64,000 bases of DNA from Pseudomonas bubulae (GTDB lineage Bacteria; Pseudomonadota; Gammaproteobacteria; Pseudomonadales; Pseudomonadaceae): contig NZ_CP146077.1 of the NCBI RefSeq assembly GCF_037023725.1, positions 4,191,001 through 4,255,000 on the forward strand, in the 5' to 3' direction. Made by a program: the position numbers and the translations under genes. This document shows positions 15,906 to 26,601 of the stretch, one piece after another (within the stretch, counting starts at the first letter, position 1; every line of letters starts with the position of its first letter). The notes under the pieces were generated by a model. That model had not been told where the DNA came from and ran no database searches. It saw nothing but the letters and a program-made list of their open reading frames with translations.

Positions 15906-16811
15906 CTAACGTTTGAAGGCACTCCCCGGCCGGGCACACAGGTCCACCAGCCAGTCCACAAAGACACGTACCCGCGGCGACAATTGCCGATGGTGTGGAT
16001 ATAAGGCTGTTAACGCCAGCCGCGGTGGCAAACAGTCTCTGAGCACTTCTTGCAGGCGCCCTTCGCGCACCAGCTGCGCAACATGGTAATGGGGGGTTTG
16101 CACCAGCCCGTACCCCGCCACACACGCCGCCAGATACCCCTCGGCACTGTTGACCGCAAGCCGCTTGGGCAAGTCGACGAGGCGCACTTCATCATCGACC
16201 TGGAATTCCAGCCCGTAACGCTTGCCCGAGGCGCTGGAGAAATATTCCACCACCTGATGCCCGCTCAGGTCTTCGAGCGATTGCGGTACACCGCGAGCTT
16301 GCAAATAGGCAGGGCTGGCGCATGTCACCTGATCCATCTGCACCAGGGGCCGCGCCACCAGGGAGTCGTCCATGGTCAGTCCACCGCGGATCACACAATC
16401 CACACCTTCCCGAATCAGGTCCACCGGGCGGTCGTTGAGGCCGATTTCCAGTTCGATCTGCGGGTAACGGTCCGTGAACTCCGGCAAGGCCGGCAACACC
16501 ACCAGACGCCCCACCGAAGCGGGCATCTCGACCCGCAGCGTGCCTTTGGGCTGGCTGCCGCGAAACAGCCCTTCGGCATCTTCAAGATCATCCAGCAGGT
16601 TGACGCAGCGCTGGTAGTACGCCGCGCCGTCCAGGGTCGGACTGACCTGGCGAGTGGTGCGATGCAGCAGCTGCACGCCCAAATGCGCTTCCAGTTGCTT
16701 GATCAACACCGTCACCGATGCACGAGGTAATTGCAGACTGTCGGCAGCCTTGGTAAAGCCGCCCAGTTCAACGATGCGAGTGAAGACCCGCATCGCGTTG
16801 AAACGGTCCAT
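15906..16811 (-). CDS. LysR-family regulator
   Basis: 301 aa. N-terminal winged helix-turn-helix (MRVFTRIVELGGFTKAADSLQLPRASVTVLIKQLEAHLGVQLLHRTTRQ) and the type-2 periplasmic-binding fold for an effector, with PASVGRLVVLPALPEF. It resembles the CrgA/YafC-like group. It diverges from the aldo-keto reductase gene with 111 bp between, the standard LysR-target arrangement, so it probably controls that gene. Effector unknown. Confidence 0.92.
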   Translation of the reverse strand: MDRFNAMRVFTRIVELGGFTKAADSLQLPRASVTVLIKQLEAHLGVQLLHRTTRQVSPTLDGAAYYQRCVNLLDDLEDAEGLFRGSQPKGTLRVEMPASVGRLVVLPALPEFTDRYPQIELEIGLNDRPVDLIREGVDCVIRGGLTMDDSLVARPLVQMDQVTCASPAYLQARGVPQSLEDLSGHQVVEYFSSASGKRYGLEFQVDDEVRLVDLPKRLAVNSAEGYLAACVAGYGLVQTPHYHVAQLVREGRLQEVLRDCLPPRLALTALYPHHRQLSPRVRVFVDWLVDLCARPGSAFKR

Positions 16812-16922
16812 AACCCCTCCATTGTTTAGAAATTACGAACAGTGATGGTGTATTTACCCTGTTTATCTTGCCACTGTCGAGGTGAAGAATAGCTCTACCC
16901 CACTCATTCAGGAGCACCTCGC

Positions 16923-17918
<996 letters not shown>

Positions 17919-17941
17919 GACTGCACTACCTTTACCCTATC

Positions 17942-18012
17942 CTGTGGGAGCGAGCCTGCTCGCGATACAGGCAAACCGCGTCGCCTGTTTCGCGAGCAGG
18001 CTCGCTCCCACA
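17942..18012. repeat. REP/BIME palindrome
   Basis: TGTGGGAGCGAGCCTGCTCGCGA and its inverse TCGCGAGCAGGCTCGCTCCCACA (arms given in part) flank about 24 nt. This is the common fluorescens-group REP doublet, located between convergent genes. Confidence 0.88.
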
Positions 18013-18035
18013 CCATCAGGTCATATCACAGCACG

Positions 18036-21000
18036 TCAGAAATCCCGTTTGTAGAAGATATCCAGCGAGCTGGCAAAACCGCTGGCTACTTCGACATACA
18101 CACGCTTGCTCAGTTTGTAGCGCAGGGCAATGGTACTGGCAGGTTCAAACACACCCACACCATAGCGTACGCTCAGCCGCTCGTTGATCTTGCCACTGGC
18201 CACCACTGCAGTGCTGTTGCCGGTGCCTTCGGTATCAAGCTCAAAATCCTTGATCCCCAGGTGGTTGGCCAGGCTGGTGGTAATCCCCGAACTGCCCATC
18301 AGGCCCAGGCCCAGCGCCGCCTGCGCCAGCAGGTTTTCATCTTCCCCGGTACCCGTCAGCGGACGCCCAAGAATCAGGTAGGACAACGCCTGTTCCTGAC
18401 TCATGGCCGGTTCCGAGAAGATTTGCGTAGTGGGCTGTTCCGCACTGCCTGTCAGGCGAATCCCGGCAATCACGTCGTCGGTCTGGCGGACCGCTTCGAT
18501 ATCCAGATAAGGCTGGTCAATCGGCCCGGCGAACAGCAAACGCGCACGGCGTATGGTCAGCTTCTGGCCATAGGCACGGTAGCGACCGTTATTGAGGCGC
18601 AGCTCGCCACGGGTGTCCATGTCGTTGCCAATATGCACCTGCCCCGCCAGATCGGCGTTCAGGCCAAAGCCGGAGAATGTCAGCAACTCCTGCCCCACCA
18701 CCACGGTGATATCCATGTCGACCTGCATCGGCGCGGCTTCACCCGTCGTCTGCTGGCCCACAATCACCGTGTCATCTGACACCTTGACCGTCGAGGGTGG
18801 CAATTCCCGTACCACGATTTCACCCTTGGGCACGTTCACCGTACCGGCGATCAACAGGGTGTTGTCGGGGTTGAGGGAGATTTTCAGGTCCGGGGCGACT
18901 TCCAGCTTGGCATAAGGCTCGACCGTCACCGGCAGGTTGTTGCCCTTGACCAGCACATTGACCGCCACTGCCTGACCCCAGGCCACATTGCCGCTGACGC
19001 TGCCCTGGCCCTTGTCGCCGCTGGTCCAGCCGCCATTGATCTGCGCCGTTTCGCCGTTGATGGCCAGCGAAAGCTGCACATTCTCGAAGTTGGTCGGCAG
19101 CTCCGGCCCCGAGATTTCACCGCCGGTCAGGGCCACATTGCCGTTGACATGGGGCGACAGCAAAGCACCCGATATCGTGCCAGAGCCGTTGAGCTGGCCG
19201 GTGAGTTTTTCCACCATCGGCGCAAACGGACGAATCATCGACACATCCAGCCCGGTGAGACGGAATTCACCGGTAACAGGTTTGCTTTTGGGCAGCGGAT
19301 TGATCCGCGCTGCCAGCATCAACTGCCCCAGCTTGCCACCATCGAAATCAAGCCGCGATTCAACCCGGTTAGGGGTCAGGTTGCTGGTCAGCTTGAACGC
19401 CTGGTATGGGAAGTCCAGCCACTGGCCCTTGTCTTTGAAGCGCAACGTGCCACCACTGGCATCCACCACCACCTGGCCTTTAGGCCCGCTGGCAGGCAAG
19501 TCCAGCATCAAGTCGGCATTGAGCTGGCCCTGCCACTGGAAGTCCTTGGGCAACCACTCAGCCAGGCTGTCGAGGGGGAACTGCTTGAGGTGCAGACGCA
19601 GTTTCGGGTCCGGCACCAGGCGCTGCTCTTCGCTGCACAAGCTCGCCGGGCCGGAGAGCCAGCACTGCGCGCCCAGATTGAGCCGGCCATCGGCCAGGCG
19701 CTCCAGCCGTGCCGGGTTTTGCAGCACCCAGGCCTGGCCGCCGGCCTTGACGTCGCCACTGGCCAGTCGCCCGCGCCAGTTGCCTTTGTCCAGGCCGCCA
19801 TCCACGGCCAGGCCCAGTTGCACCAACGGTCCTTGCAAATCCAGCTTGAGCTGCTGACGCTTGATATCGCCACTGCCGTTGGCGGTGAGCACGCCCAGTT
19901 GGGTGTCACCGGCGCGGATGCCGCTGCCCTTGAGGTCGATGCGGCCACGCTGGTTGCGATCGAGGCTGGCATCCAGGGTCAGGCTTTGCAGATGATTGTC
20001 GGCAAACGCAAGTTGCTGCCCATTGAGCGCCACTTTGCCTTGCGGTGCCTTGAGGGTTCCGCCTACATCGACACGGCCCTTGAGCTGACCGCGCAGTTCG
20101 GGCCACAGCTGGCCCAGACGCGGCATATTGAGATCAAGCTGGGCCTTGATTTGCTCCTGCAAACTGGCGCTACCATTGATGCGATTATCGCCCAGGCGAA
20201 TATCCAGCGCACTGACGGTCCAGGCCTCACCGGCGCCCTGGGCCTTGGCTTGCAGCACCGCAGGCAGGCCGCGCAAACGGCCCTTGAGGTCGAGATTGGC
20301 ATCCAGCTCCAGACGCTCGTTTTTAAATGAACCCTTGCTGCGCAACGGGCCTGCCAGCGTACCCGGCAACTCGGCCACCCAATACGCAGGGTTGAGCGCA
20401 CTCAGGTCCAGCGCCGTGTCCCACACCACGCCATCGGCAAACTGCACATTGACGTGGCCCTCGGCTTTGCCCTGCCCGGCCACCAGTTTGAGCTGCGGCA
20501 GGAAGACCTTGCCCAGATCGCCACTGAACGGGCTGCTGAGGCTGAACTTGCCCGCCGGGCCATCAAGGTCCGCCTTGAAGTTGCCCAGATAGTTACCGTC
20601 GCGATAGGACACTTCAGCCACAAACGTGCGCAAATCCACATCAGGCTTGTCGATCAGCGGATACAGGTTGTGCCAGGGAAACTCCAGCCAGTCGATTTTG
20701 GCCTCGGCGCTCAAGCCTTCATGCCAGTCCACTTGCCCCGACAGTTTCAGGCGCTGCTGCGGGTTGGCGGTCAGGTCCAGCGCAGCGATCTGCGCACCCT
20801 TGGCATCCACGCGGCCTTTGAGCTGCAGGTTCACTGGCTGTTTTTCGGCAGGCAACAGGGCGCTGCCATTCAATTCATAGCCGTCCTTGAGGTCGCCCTT
20901 GGCCGTCAGCAACAACTGATTGAGCACCAGGGTGTCCGGCAGATCGGGGCTGGCCTTGAACGGTTCGGCGGTGATTTTCAATTGCGCCGGCAAGTTGTCG

Positions 21001-21710
21001 GCCAAAGGCTGCAGCTCGCCCGTCAGGTGCGCATTGATATAACCGGTGGTGTCGGCCTTGAGGTTCAAGCTAGTACGCAGATTGCCATCAACCTTGAGCG
21101 CGATCGCCAGGGGTTTGCCATCCGGAGCTGGCAGGCTGACGTTACCTTGCAAGGTCAACGGCCAGTCGCCATTGGGTTGCAGCAGGCCGGACAGGTCAAC
21201 ATTGAGGTCTTCGCGCTCGACCTGCACCGAGTCGAGCTGCAAGCCCTTGGCCGTCCACTGCGCCGACATCTGCATGCCCTTGAGCTGCTCGATGCCGTTG
21301 AACAGTACATTGCCGACCTTGACCACACCCACTTCAATCGCCAGCGGCAATTTCAGCTCCGGCAGGCTGATCGGCCCGCTGCTGCTGTCTTCACTGGGCG
21401 GAAATTGCAGGCTGATGGCGTCAGCCTGCAATTGATCGATACATAGCGTCATGCGGGTCAGACAGCCCGGCGACCAGGCAAAGATCGGCCGGCTTACCTC
21501 CACCCGGCTGGTGCCTTGCTCCCACAAGAGATGATCGGCACCCCACTGGCCGCCCAGGCGCCCGGCAAAATTCTCCACCTGCAAACCCGGTACCTGCCCC
21601 AGCACCCAGCGGCTGCCTGCTTGCGTACCCAGAATCACGCCCACACTGACAACGGCCAGCAGCACCAACGCCACCAGCACCAGCCCGGCTATTTTCAAAC
21701 CACGAATCAC
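18036..21710 (-). CDS. tamB: Translocation and assembly module protein TamB
   Basis: 1224 aa. One N-terminal membrane anchor (LKIAGLVLVALVLLAVVSVGVILG) followed by a very long beta-taco body of repeated amphipathic strands, and the conserved TamB/DUF490 C-terminus (LSYLILGRPLTG...NLLAQAALGLGLMGSSGITTSLANHLG, ending RYKLSKRVYVEVASGFASSLDIFYKRDF). TamB spans the periplasm and works with TamA in outer-membrane assembly; AsmA-like members are implicated in phospholipid transport. Its start overlaps the tamA stop by 4 nt, so the two are translationally coupled in a tamA-tamB operon. Confidence 0.95.
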   Translation of the reverse strand: MIRGLKIAGLVLVALVLLAVVSVGVILGTQAGSRWVLGQVPGLQVENFAGRLGGQWGADHLLWEQGTSRVEVSRPIFAWSPGCLTRMTLCIDQLQADAISLQFPPSEDSSSGPISLPELKLPLAIEVGVVKVGNVLFNGIEQLKGMQMSAQWTAKGLQLDSVQVEREDLNVDLSGLLQPNGDWPLTLQGNVSLPAPDGKPLAIALKVDGNLRTSLNLKADTTGYINAHLTGELQPLADNLPAQLKITAEPFKASPDLPDTLVLNQLLLTAKGDLKDGYELNGSALLPAEKQPVNLQLKGRVDAKGAQIAALDLTANPQQRLKLSGQVDWHEGLSAEAKIDWLEFPWHNLYPLIDKPDVDLRTFVAEVSYRDGNYLGNFKADLDGPAGKFSLSSPFSGDLGKVFLPQLKLVAGQGKAEGHVNVQFADGVVWDTALDLSALNPAYWVAELPGTLAGPLRSKGSFKNERLELDANLDLKGRLRGLPAVLQAKAQGAGEAWTVSALDIRLGDNRINGSASLQEQIKAQLDLNMPRLGQLWPELRGQLKGRVDVGGTLKAPQGKVALNGQQLAFADNHLQSLTLDASLDRNQRGRIDLKGSGIRAGDTQLGVLTANGSGDIKRQQLKLDLQGPLVQLGLAVDGGLDKGNWRGRLASGDVKAGGQAWVLQNPARLERLADGRLNLGAQCWLSGPASLCSEEQRLVPDPKLRLHLKQFPLDSLAEWLPKDFQWQGQLNADLMLDLPASGPKGQVVVDASGGTLRFKDKGQWLDFPYQAFKLTSNLTPNRVESRLDFDGGKLGQLMLAARINPLPKSKPVTGEFRLTGLDVSMIRPFAPMVEKLTGQLNGSGTISGALLSPHVNGNVALTGGEISGPELPTNFENVQLSLAINGETAQINGGWTSGDKGQGSVSGNVAWGQAVAVNVLVKGNNLPVTVEPYAKLEVAPDLKISLNPDNTLLIAGTVNVPKGEIVVRELPPSTVKVSDDTVIVGQQTTGEAAPMQVDMDITVVVGQELLTFSGFGLNADLAGQVHIGNDMDTRGELRLNNGRYRAYGQKLTIRRARLLFAGPIDQPYLDIEAVRQTDDVIAGIRLTGSAEQPTTQIFSEPAMSQEQALSYLILGRPLTGTGEDENLLAQAALGLGLMGSSGITTSLANHLGIKDFELDTEGTGNSTAVVASGKINERLSVRYGVGVFEPASTIALRYKLSKRVYVEVASGFASSLDIFYKRDF

Positions 21711-23434
21711 AGTTCTGGCCCCATCGAAAAGTGCAAACGGACACCGCCATCGTCATCCAGCGCATGGGCCAGATCCAGACGTATGGGGCCTACCGGCGAG
21801 ATCCAGCGAATACCAACGCCGACCCCGGTTTTCAGGCTCGGAAAGTCCAGTGTGTTGAACGCATTGCCCTGGTCGACAAAGGTCGCCCAGCGCCACTTTT
21901 CGGCGAACTGATATTGATATTCCAGGCTACCCGCGAGCATGTAGCGCCCGCCAATACGATCACCTTCGGAGTTTTTCGGCGACAGACTCTGGTAATCATA
22001 ACCACGCACGCTCTGGTCGCCACCGGCGAAGAAGCGCAGGGACGGTGGAATCGATTTGTAGCCGTTGGTGGCACTGCCACCAAACTGGATCCGGCCCAAA
22101 AAGCGGTGTTTTTCCCACAGGGTGGTCAACGCCTTGAACTGCACATCGCCATGCAGCAGGTTGGTATCGGACATCAACCCTTGCTTGGCCACCTGCATAT
22201 CCGTGGTCACACTGTAGCCGTGACTGGGGTCGATGCGGTTGTCGCTGCGCAATACCGAATAGCTGACGCCCGGCATCAGCAAGGTACTCAGGCCCGAGTC
22301 ATCGCCCAGGCGGTACTCTTCATGCTGCCATTTGAGCGAGATGACGCGCGTCCAGCCGTTATCCAGTTTGCTGTGCCACTCCGGGCCGACCGTGAGCAGC
22401 TTGCTCAAGGTGTCGGTGTTGGCGATTTCTTCGTTTTGATAACCGGCGGCAAGACGCAGTTTATCGGTCAGCGGTGGATCCAGCGGGATGTCATACCAGG
22501 CACCGACGTTTTGCTTGGGCTGGGATATTTCGGATTCAAAGCCGTAGCTGTCACCGCGCGGGTTGCCCCAGTGGCGCATCCAGCTGGCCTTGCCACGGGC
22601 TCCGGTATCGGTCGAGTAACCCAGGCCCAGGGTCATGGTGCGCGGCTTGCGGGTTTCCAGGTCGACGTCGACCGGGATCACCTGCCCCACCGCAGTACTG
22701 GGTGCGGCATCGACGCGCACCACTTCAAAGTAGCCACTGCTTTGCAGGTTCTGGTTAAGTTCGGCAACCAGTTCCGAGTCGTACGGGGTATCCGGGGTAA
22801 ACGGCACCATGCGTTGCAGCAAGGTCTGGTCAAAGGGTGCATCGCCGGCAAAACTGACTTTACCGAGAAAAAAACGCGGGCCGCTTTCGTAGACCAGATT
22901 GATATCGGCAAAACCGCCCTTGGGGTCGACCAGCAGTTCATGCTGAGTGAATTTACCATTGAAAAAACCGTAACGCAGGGCACGGTTCTGGATCAGGCGT
23001 TTGGCGTCTTCGTAGTTGCCCTGATTGAGCACCGCGCCGGGTTTGAGATCATCGCTGGCCGGTATCTGAAAGGCCTTCAGCGAAGCGGCCGGGCCTTCGA
23101 CGCGCACGTTGACGTTGCGCAGATGCACCGGCTCGCCGGGATCGATGCTCAACACCAGACGCGGCGGATCGCCGGGCTTGACCTCGGCGTCGATGGAGGG
23201 CTGGTAGTAACCCAAGGCCTGGGAGGCTTTCAGGGCCTGCTCCTGCGCGCCACGTTGAAAACGCAAAAGCGCTTTCTCGTCACGATCGCCGAGGCTGCCA
23301 ATATAGCCTTCCACGTTGGCCTTGAGGGCGTCGTTTGCCGGTTTGACCTTGACCACCAACTCGCTTTGGGCACACGCCGCAAAACTGCTGAGCAGCAGGA
23401 CAACACCACTGGTAAATCTTCCTGGGAACGTCAT
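21707..23434 (-). CDS. tamA: Outer-membrane assembly protein TamA
   Basis: 575 aa from the ATG at 23434; a GTG at 23452 would only lengthen the signal peptide (MTFPGRFTSGVVLLLSSFAACAQ). Three N-terminal POTRA domains are followed by an Omp85 16-strand barrel with FFAGGDQSVRGYDYQSLSPKN and the terminal GIRWISPVGPIRLDLA...LHFSMGPEL, ending in a strand typical of BAM substrates. Length matches E. coli TamA (577 aa). Acts with TamB in autotransporter and outer-membrane protein insertion. It is the first gene of the tamAB operon. Confidence 0.95.
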   Translation of the reverse strand: MTFPGRFTSGVVLLLSSFAACAQSELVVKVKPANDALKANVEGYIGSLGDRDEKALLRFQRGAQEQALKASQALGYYQPSIDAEVKPGDPPRLVLSIDPGEPVHLRNVNVRVEGPAASLKAFQIPASDDLKPGAVLNQGNYEDAKRLIQNRALRYGFFNGKFTQHELLVDPKGGFADINLVYESGPRFFLGKVSFAGDAPFDQTLLQRMVPFTPDTPYDSELVAELNQNLQSSGYFEVVRVDAAPSTAVGQVIPVDVDLETRKPRTMTLGLGYSTDTGARGKASWMRHWGNPRGDSYGFESEISQPKQNVGAWYDIPLDPPLTDKLRLAAGYQNEEIANTDTLSKLLTVGPEWHSKLDNGWTRVISLKWQHEEYRLGDDSGLSTLLMPGVSYSVLRSDNRIDPSHGYSVTTDMQVAKQGLMSDTNLLHGDVQFKALTTLWEKHRFLGRIQFGGSATNGYKSIPPSLRFFAGGDQSVRGYDYQSLSPKNSEGDRIGGRYMLAGSLEYQYQFAEKWRWATFVDQGNAFNTLDFPSLKTGVGVGIRWISPVGPIRLDLAHALDDDGGVRLHFSMGPEL

Positions 23435-23498
23435 AGGCGCGGATGCTATCACGGGCTGGGGTGCTCATAGAGCGCGTCAACGGGCAAAAAGTTCGTGT

Positions 23499-24149
23499 TC
23501 AAACCGTTGCGGTATGTGACACCTGCGGATTGGCATGGAAGAACACATGTTCTATCACCGGCCCCACCGCAACTTCCCCGATCTCCACATAGCCCTGGCG
23601 CTTGTAGAATTCAAGGTAATGCGGGTTTCCGGTGTCGAGCACCACACCTTCGGAGTGCTCGTCCTCGGCGCACCAGTTATGCACTGCTTCAAGCAACTGC
23701 TCACCGTAATGCAAACCCTGGAATTCGGGATGAATACCCAGCAACGGCAGCATATGCACGGCATCTCCCGGCACGCAGGCCTGCACTGCCTGGTGATAGT
23801 CCAGATACCGCCGCGTGCAGTTCAGCCCGGCACTGAGCACCATGCGCAACTGCCAGGCCCAGCTTTCGGTAATCCCCAGGCGCCGCTGCGGCGGGGCAAT
23901 CAGGGCAATGCCCACCAGGCGGTCATTGACCAGCAACCCCAGCGCCGGCAAGTCCTGAAAAAAATGTTGCCTGACCAGCTCCCGCACTGTCGCGCGAACC
24001 CGTTGTTCGTAACCGCTGCGCTCGGCGTTGAACAGAAAGCGGAATGTCGGCTCATGGCGATAGGCCTGATACAGCAAGGAGCGCGCTTCTCTTGAATAGC
24101 CACTGTCAAGCAACTGGATCTGACTGGTGGCGTTCGGCGTTTGCGTCAT
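23499..24149 (-). CDS. GNAT acetyltransferase
   Basis: 216 aa from the ATG at 24149 (MTQTPNATSQIQLLDSGYS). The GNAT core is visible: LGLLVNDRLVGIALIAPP, then MLPLLGIHPEFQGLHYGEQLLEAVHNWC with the acetyl-CoA loop, VVLDTGNPHYLEFYKRQGYVEIG. Substrate unknown. It lies 65 nt upstream of tamA on the same strand and diverges from xthA, so it may be the promoter-proximal gene of the tamAB transcript. Confidence 0.85.
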   Translation of the reverse strand: MTQTPNATSQIQLLDSGYSREARSLLYQAYRHEPTFRFLFNAERSGYEQRVRATVRELVRQHFFQDLPALGLLVNDRLVGIALIAPPQRRLGITESWAWQLRMVLSAGLNCTRRYLDYHQAVQACVPGDAVHMLPLLGIHPEFQGLHYGEQLLEAVHNWCAEDEHSEGVVLDTGNPHYLEFYKRQGYVEIGEVAVGPVIEHVFFHANPQVSHTATV

Positions 24150-24331
24150 GCGATCAACTCCCCGGCGCGGCCTGGATAGCGGCGCTTCTAATGCGTACGA
24201 ACCCCCGAGGGCCACAACAGTTCCATCATGGCCAAGTGCATCCTACGTTAGCAGTGCATTTGCCCCACTGCACGCTGGCAGCCAGAGCGTCAGTCCGCTA
24301 GCATCGCAGTTTTGTTCAGGACTGCCCGCCC

Positions 24332-25144
24332 ATGAAAATCGTTTCATTCAACATCAACGGCCTGCGCGCTCGGCCACATCAGCTGGCAGCGCTGATCGAG
24401 AAACACCAGCCTGACGTGATCGGCCTGCAGGAAACCAAGGTCCATGACGATCAGTTCCCCATCGCCGACATCGAAGCGCTGGGGTATCACGTGCACTTCC
24501 ATGGTCAAAAAGGCCATTACGGGGTCGCCCTGCTCTCGCGCCAGGCACCTCTGGAGCTGCACAAGGGTTTTGCCGGTGATGAAGATGACGCCCAGCGGCG
24601 TTTTATCTGGGGCACTTTCGCTGACGAAAACGGCCAGCCGGTGACCATCATGAATGGTTACTTCCCACAAGGCGAAAACCGCGATCACCCCACCAAATTC
24701 CCGGCCAAGCAGCGTTTCTACAGCGACCTGCAGCAGCTGCTTGAAAGCCAGTTCAGCAATGAACAACCACTGGTGGTAATGGGCGATATCAATATCTCGC
24801 CGCAGGACTGCGATATCGGTATCGGCCCGGACAACGCCAAGCGCTGGCTGAAAACCGGCAAGTGCAGCTTTTTGCCGGAAGAACGCGAGTGGCTGGAACG
24901 TCTCAAGGGCTGGGGCCTGGTGGACAGCTTTCGCTACCTGCACCCGGACGTGGCCGACCGTTTCAGCTGGTTCGATTACCGCAGCCGTGGTTTTGAGGAT
25001 GAGCCCAAGCGTGGCCTGCGCATTGACGTAATCCTCACCTCCCAGGCGCTGGTGCCACGCATCAAGGCAGCGGGTGTGGACTACGACCTGCGTGGCATGG
25101 AAAAACCATCGGATCATGCGCCGATCTGGCTGGAATTGAGCTAA
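24332..25144 (+). CDS. xthA: Exodeoxyribonuclease III
   Basis: 270 aa Mg2+-dependent AP endonuclease and 3'-5' exonuclease of base-excision repair. Signature motifs of the EEP/ExoIII family are present: [62 protein letters not shown] and the terminal [15 protein letters not shown] with the catalytic Asp-His. Length is right for XthA. It is preceded by a 180-bp divergent promoter region and followed by a REP-like hairpin. Confidence 0.97.
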   Translation: MKIVSFNINGLRARPHQLAALIEKHQPDVIGLQETKVHDDQFPIADIEALGYHVHFHGQKGHYGVALLSRQAPLELHKGFAGDEDDAQRRFIWGTFADENGQPVTIMNGYFPQGENRDHPTKFPAKQRFYSDLQQLLESQFSNEQPLVVMGDINISPQDCDIGIGPDNAKRWLKTGKCSFLPEEREWLERLKGWGLVDSFRYLHPDVADRFSWFDYRSRGFEDEPKRGLRIDVILTSQALVPRIKAAGVDYDLRGMEKPSDHAPIWLELS

Positions 25145-25154
25145 GAACAATCCC

Positions 25155-25188
25155 GTAGCAGCTGCCGAAGGAACGAGGCTGCTGCTAC
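25155..25188. repeat. GTAGCAGCTGCC-type REP hairpin
   Basis: GTAGCAGCTGCC...GGCTGCTGCTAC hairpin after xthA. The same short palindrome type recurs at 44598-44631 and, in weaker form, at 49364 and 54505. Confidence 0.75.
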
Positions 25189-25266
25189 AGAGGGGCCTGT
25201 CATCGGCTTGAAACCTTTCTGACTTAAATTGCAGGCCTTTCTATGGCTCCAGGAAGGTGCCTGCCG

Positions 25267-26574
25267 ATGCTGCGTTTTATGTCCTTGACCCTGTTATGCG
25301 CGCTGACCGGCCTGGTCTGCGCTGCCGACCTGCGCATCCAGGGCTCCAACACCATCGGCGCCAACCTTGGCCCTGCACTGGTCAGCGCCATGCTCGCCGA
25401 GCAAGGCCTGCATGACATCCACAGTGTCCCGGTCATCCCGCCCAACGAGCACACTATTGTCGGCACCACGGCGCAGGGCCGGCAGATCCGGGTGGATGTC
25501 GCCGCCCATGGCTCGGGTACCGGCTTTACTGCCCTGGCCGCCGGGCATGCGGATCTGGTGGCGTCCTCGCGCCCCATCAAGGACCGCGAACTGGTAGACC
25601 TTGAGCGCCTGGGAGACCTGAAAAGCCCGAGCGCCGAACAAGTGATTGCCATCGATGGCCTGGCGATCATTCTCCACCCGCGCAACCCGCTCAATCAGCT
25701 TGATACCGAGCAACTGGCACAGGTTTTCAGTGGCCAGATCAGCCGCTGGGAACAGCTGGGCGGGGTCGGTGGTGCCATTCATTTATATGCCCGCGATGGC
25801 CAGTCCGGCACCTGGGAGACCTTTAAAGAGCTGGTCTTGAACCGCAACGGGCAGTCCTTGAGCAGTACGGCACAGCGTTTCGAATCCAGCGAAGAGCTAT
25901 CCGATGCCGTCAGCCGTGACCCACAAGCCATCGGCTTTATCGGCCTGCCGTATATCCGTGAGGCCAAGACCCTGGCTATCGTTGATGGCGCATCGCAGCC
26001 CATGCTGCCGCTCACCAGCCTGATTGCCAGCGAAGACTACCCCTTGTCGCGGCGTCTGTTCTTTTACCTGCCTCCCTCGACGATAAATCCCTGGGCAAAA
26101 GCACTGGTTGCCTTCACCCAAAGCCCGCAAGGTCAGGCCATTGTCGGGCAAAACGGCTTTGTCGCCCAAAGCGTACAAGCTGGCAGCGTGCTACCGGGCG
26201 GGCACATGCCCCAGGCGTATCAGGCGCTGACGCGGGAGGCACAGCGCCTGTCAGTCAACTTCCGTTTTGAAGAAGGCAGCGCCTCACTGGATAACAAGGC
26301 GCGTCAGGACTTGCTGCGTGTGGCCGACTACCTGAGCGCCCATGGCAAACTCGACAAACAGATCACACTGGTGGGTTTTGGCGATGCCAAGGATGACCCG
26401 CAGCGTGCACAATTGCTGTCAACGTTGCGGGCGATGGCCGTACGCCGCGAGCTGGTGAAAAGCGGCGTGGTGCCCAGGGAAATTCGTGGCTATGGCGCAC
26501 AAATGCCGGTGGCAGCCAATATCGAAGATGAAGGGCGCCAGAAGAATCGTCGGGTTGAGGTGTGGGTTTATTGA
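25267..26574 (+). CDS. Phosphate-binding-like protein fused to OmpA domain
   Basis: 435 aa from the ATG at 25267, with AGGAAGG upstream; a start at 25243 lacks a ribosome site. Signal peptide MLRFMSLTLLCALTGLVCA, then a PstS-like substrate-binding domain (LRIQGSNTIGANLGPAL...DVAAHGSGTGFTALAAGHADLVASSRPI...IHLYARDGQSGTWETFKELVLN) and a C-terminal OmpA/MotB peptidoglycan-binding domain (NFRFEEGSASLDNKARQDLLRVADYLS...GYGAQMPVAANIEDEGRQKNRRVEVWVY). The SGT motif suggests binding of phosphate or a related oxyanion. It would be a periplasmic protein held to the cell wall. No transporter genes adjoin, so it is more likely a sensor or envelope protein than an ABC component. Confidence 0.85.
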   Translation: MLRFMSLTLLCALTGLVCAADLRIQGSNTIGANLGPALVSAMLAEQGLHDIHSVPVIPPNEHTIVGTTAQGRQIRVDVAAHGSGTGFTALAAGHADLVASSRPIKDRELVDLERLGDLKSPSAEQVIAIDGLAIILHPRNPLNQLDTEQLAQVFSGQISRWEQLGGVGGAIHLYARDGQSGTWETFKELVLNRNGQSLSSTAQRFESSEELSDAVSRDPQAIGFIGLPYIREAKTLAIVDGASQPMLPLTSLIASEDYPLSRRLFFYLPPSTINPWAKALVAFTQSPQGQAIVGQNGFVAQSVQAGSVLPGGHMPQAYQALTREAQRLSVNFRFEEGSASLDNKARQDLLRVADYLSAHGKLDKQITLVGFGDAKDDPQRAQLLSTLRAMAVRRELVKSGVVPREIRGYGAQMPVAANIEDEGRQKNRRVEVWVY

Positions 26575-26601
26575 GTGTGCAAGGTCAAATGCCCCCTCTC
26601 C

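Noticed and set aside
17942..18012. CRISPR-like repeats
   Set aside because: Only two inverted copies, no spacers; they are REP palindromes.
19149..20330. 393-codon ORF opposite tamB
   Set aside because: Shadow of the high-GC tamB coding strand; lacks recognisable domains.
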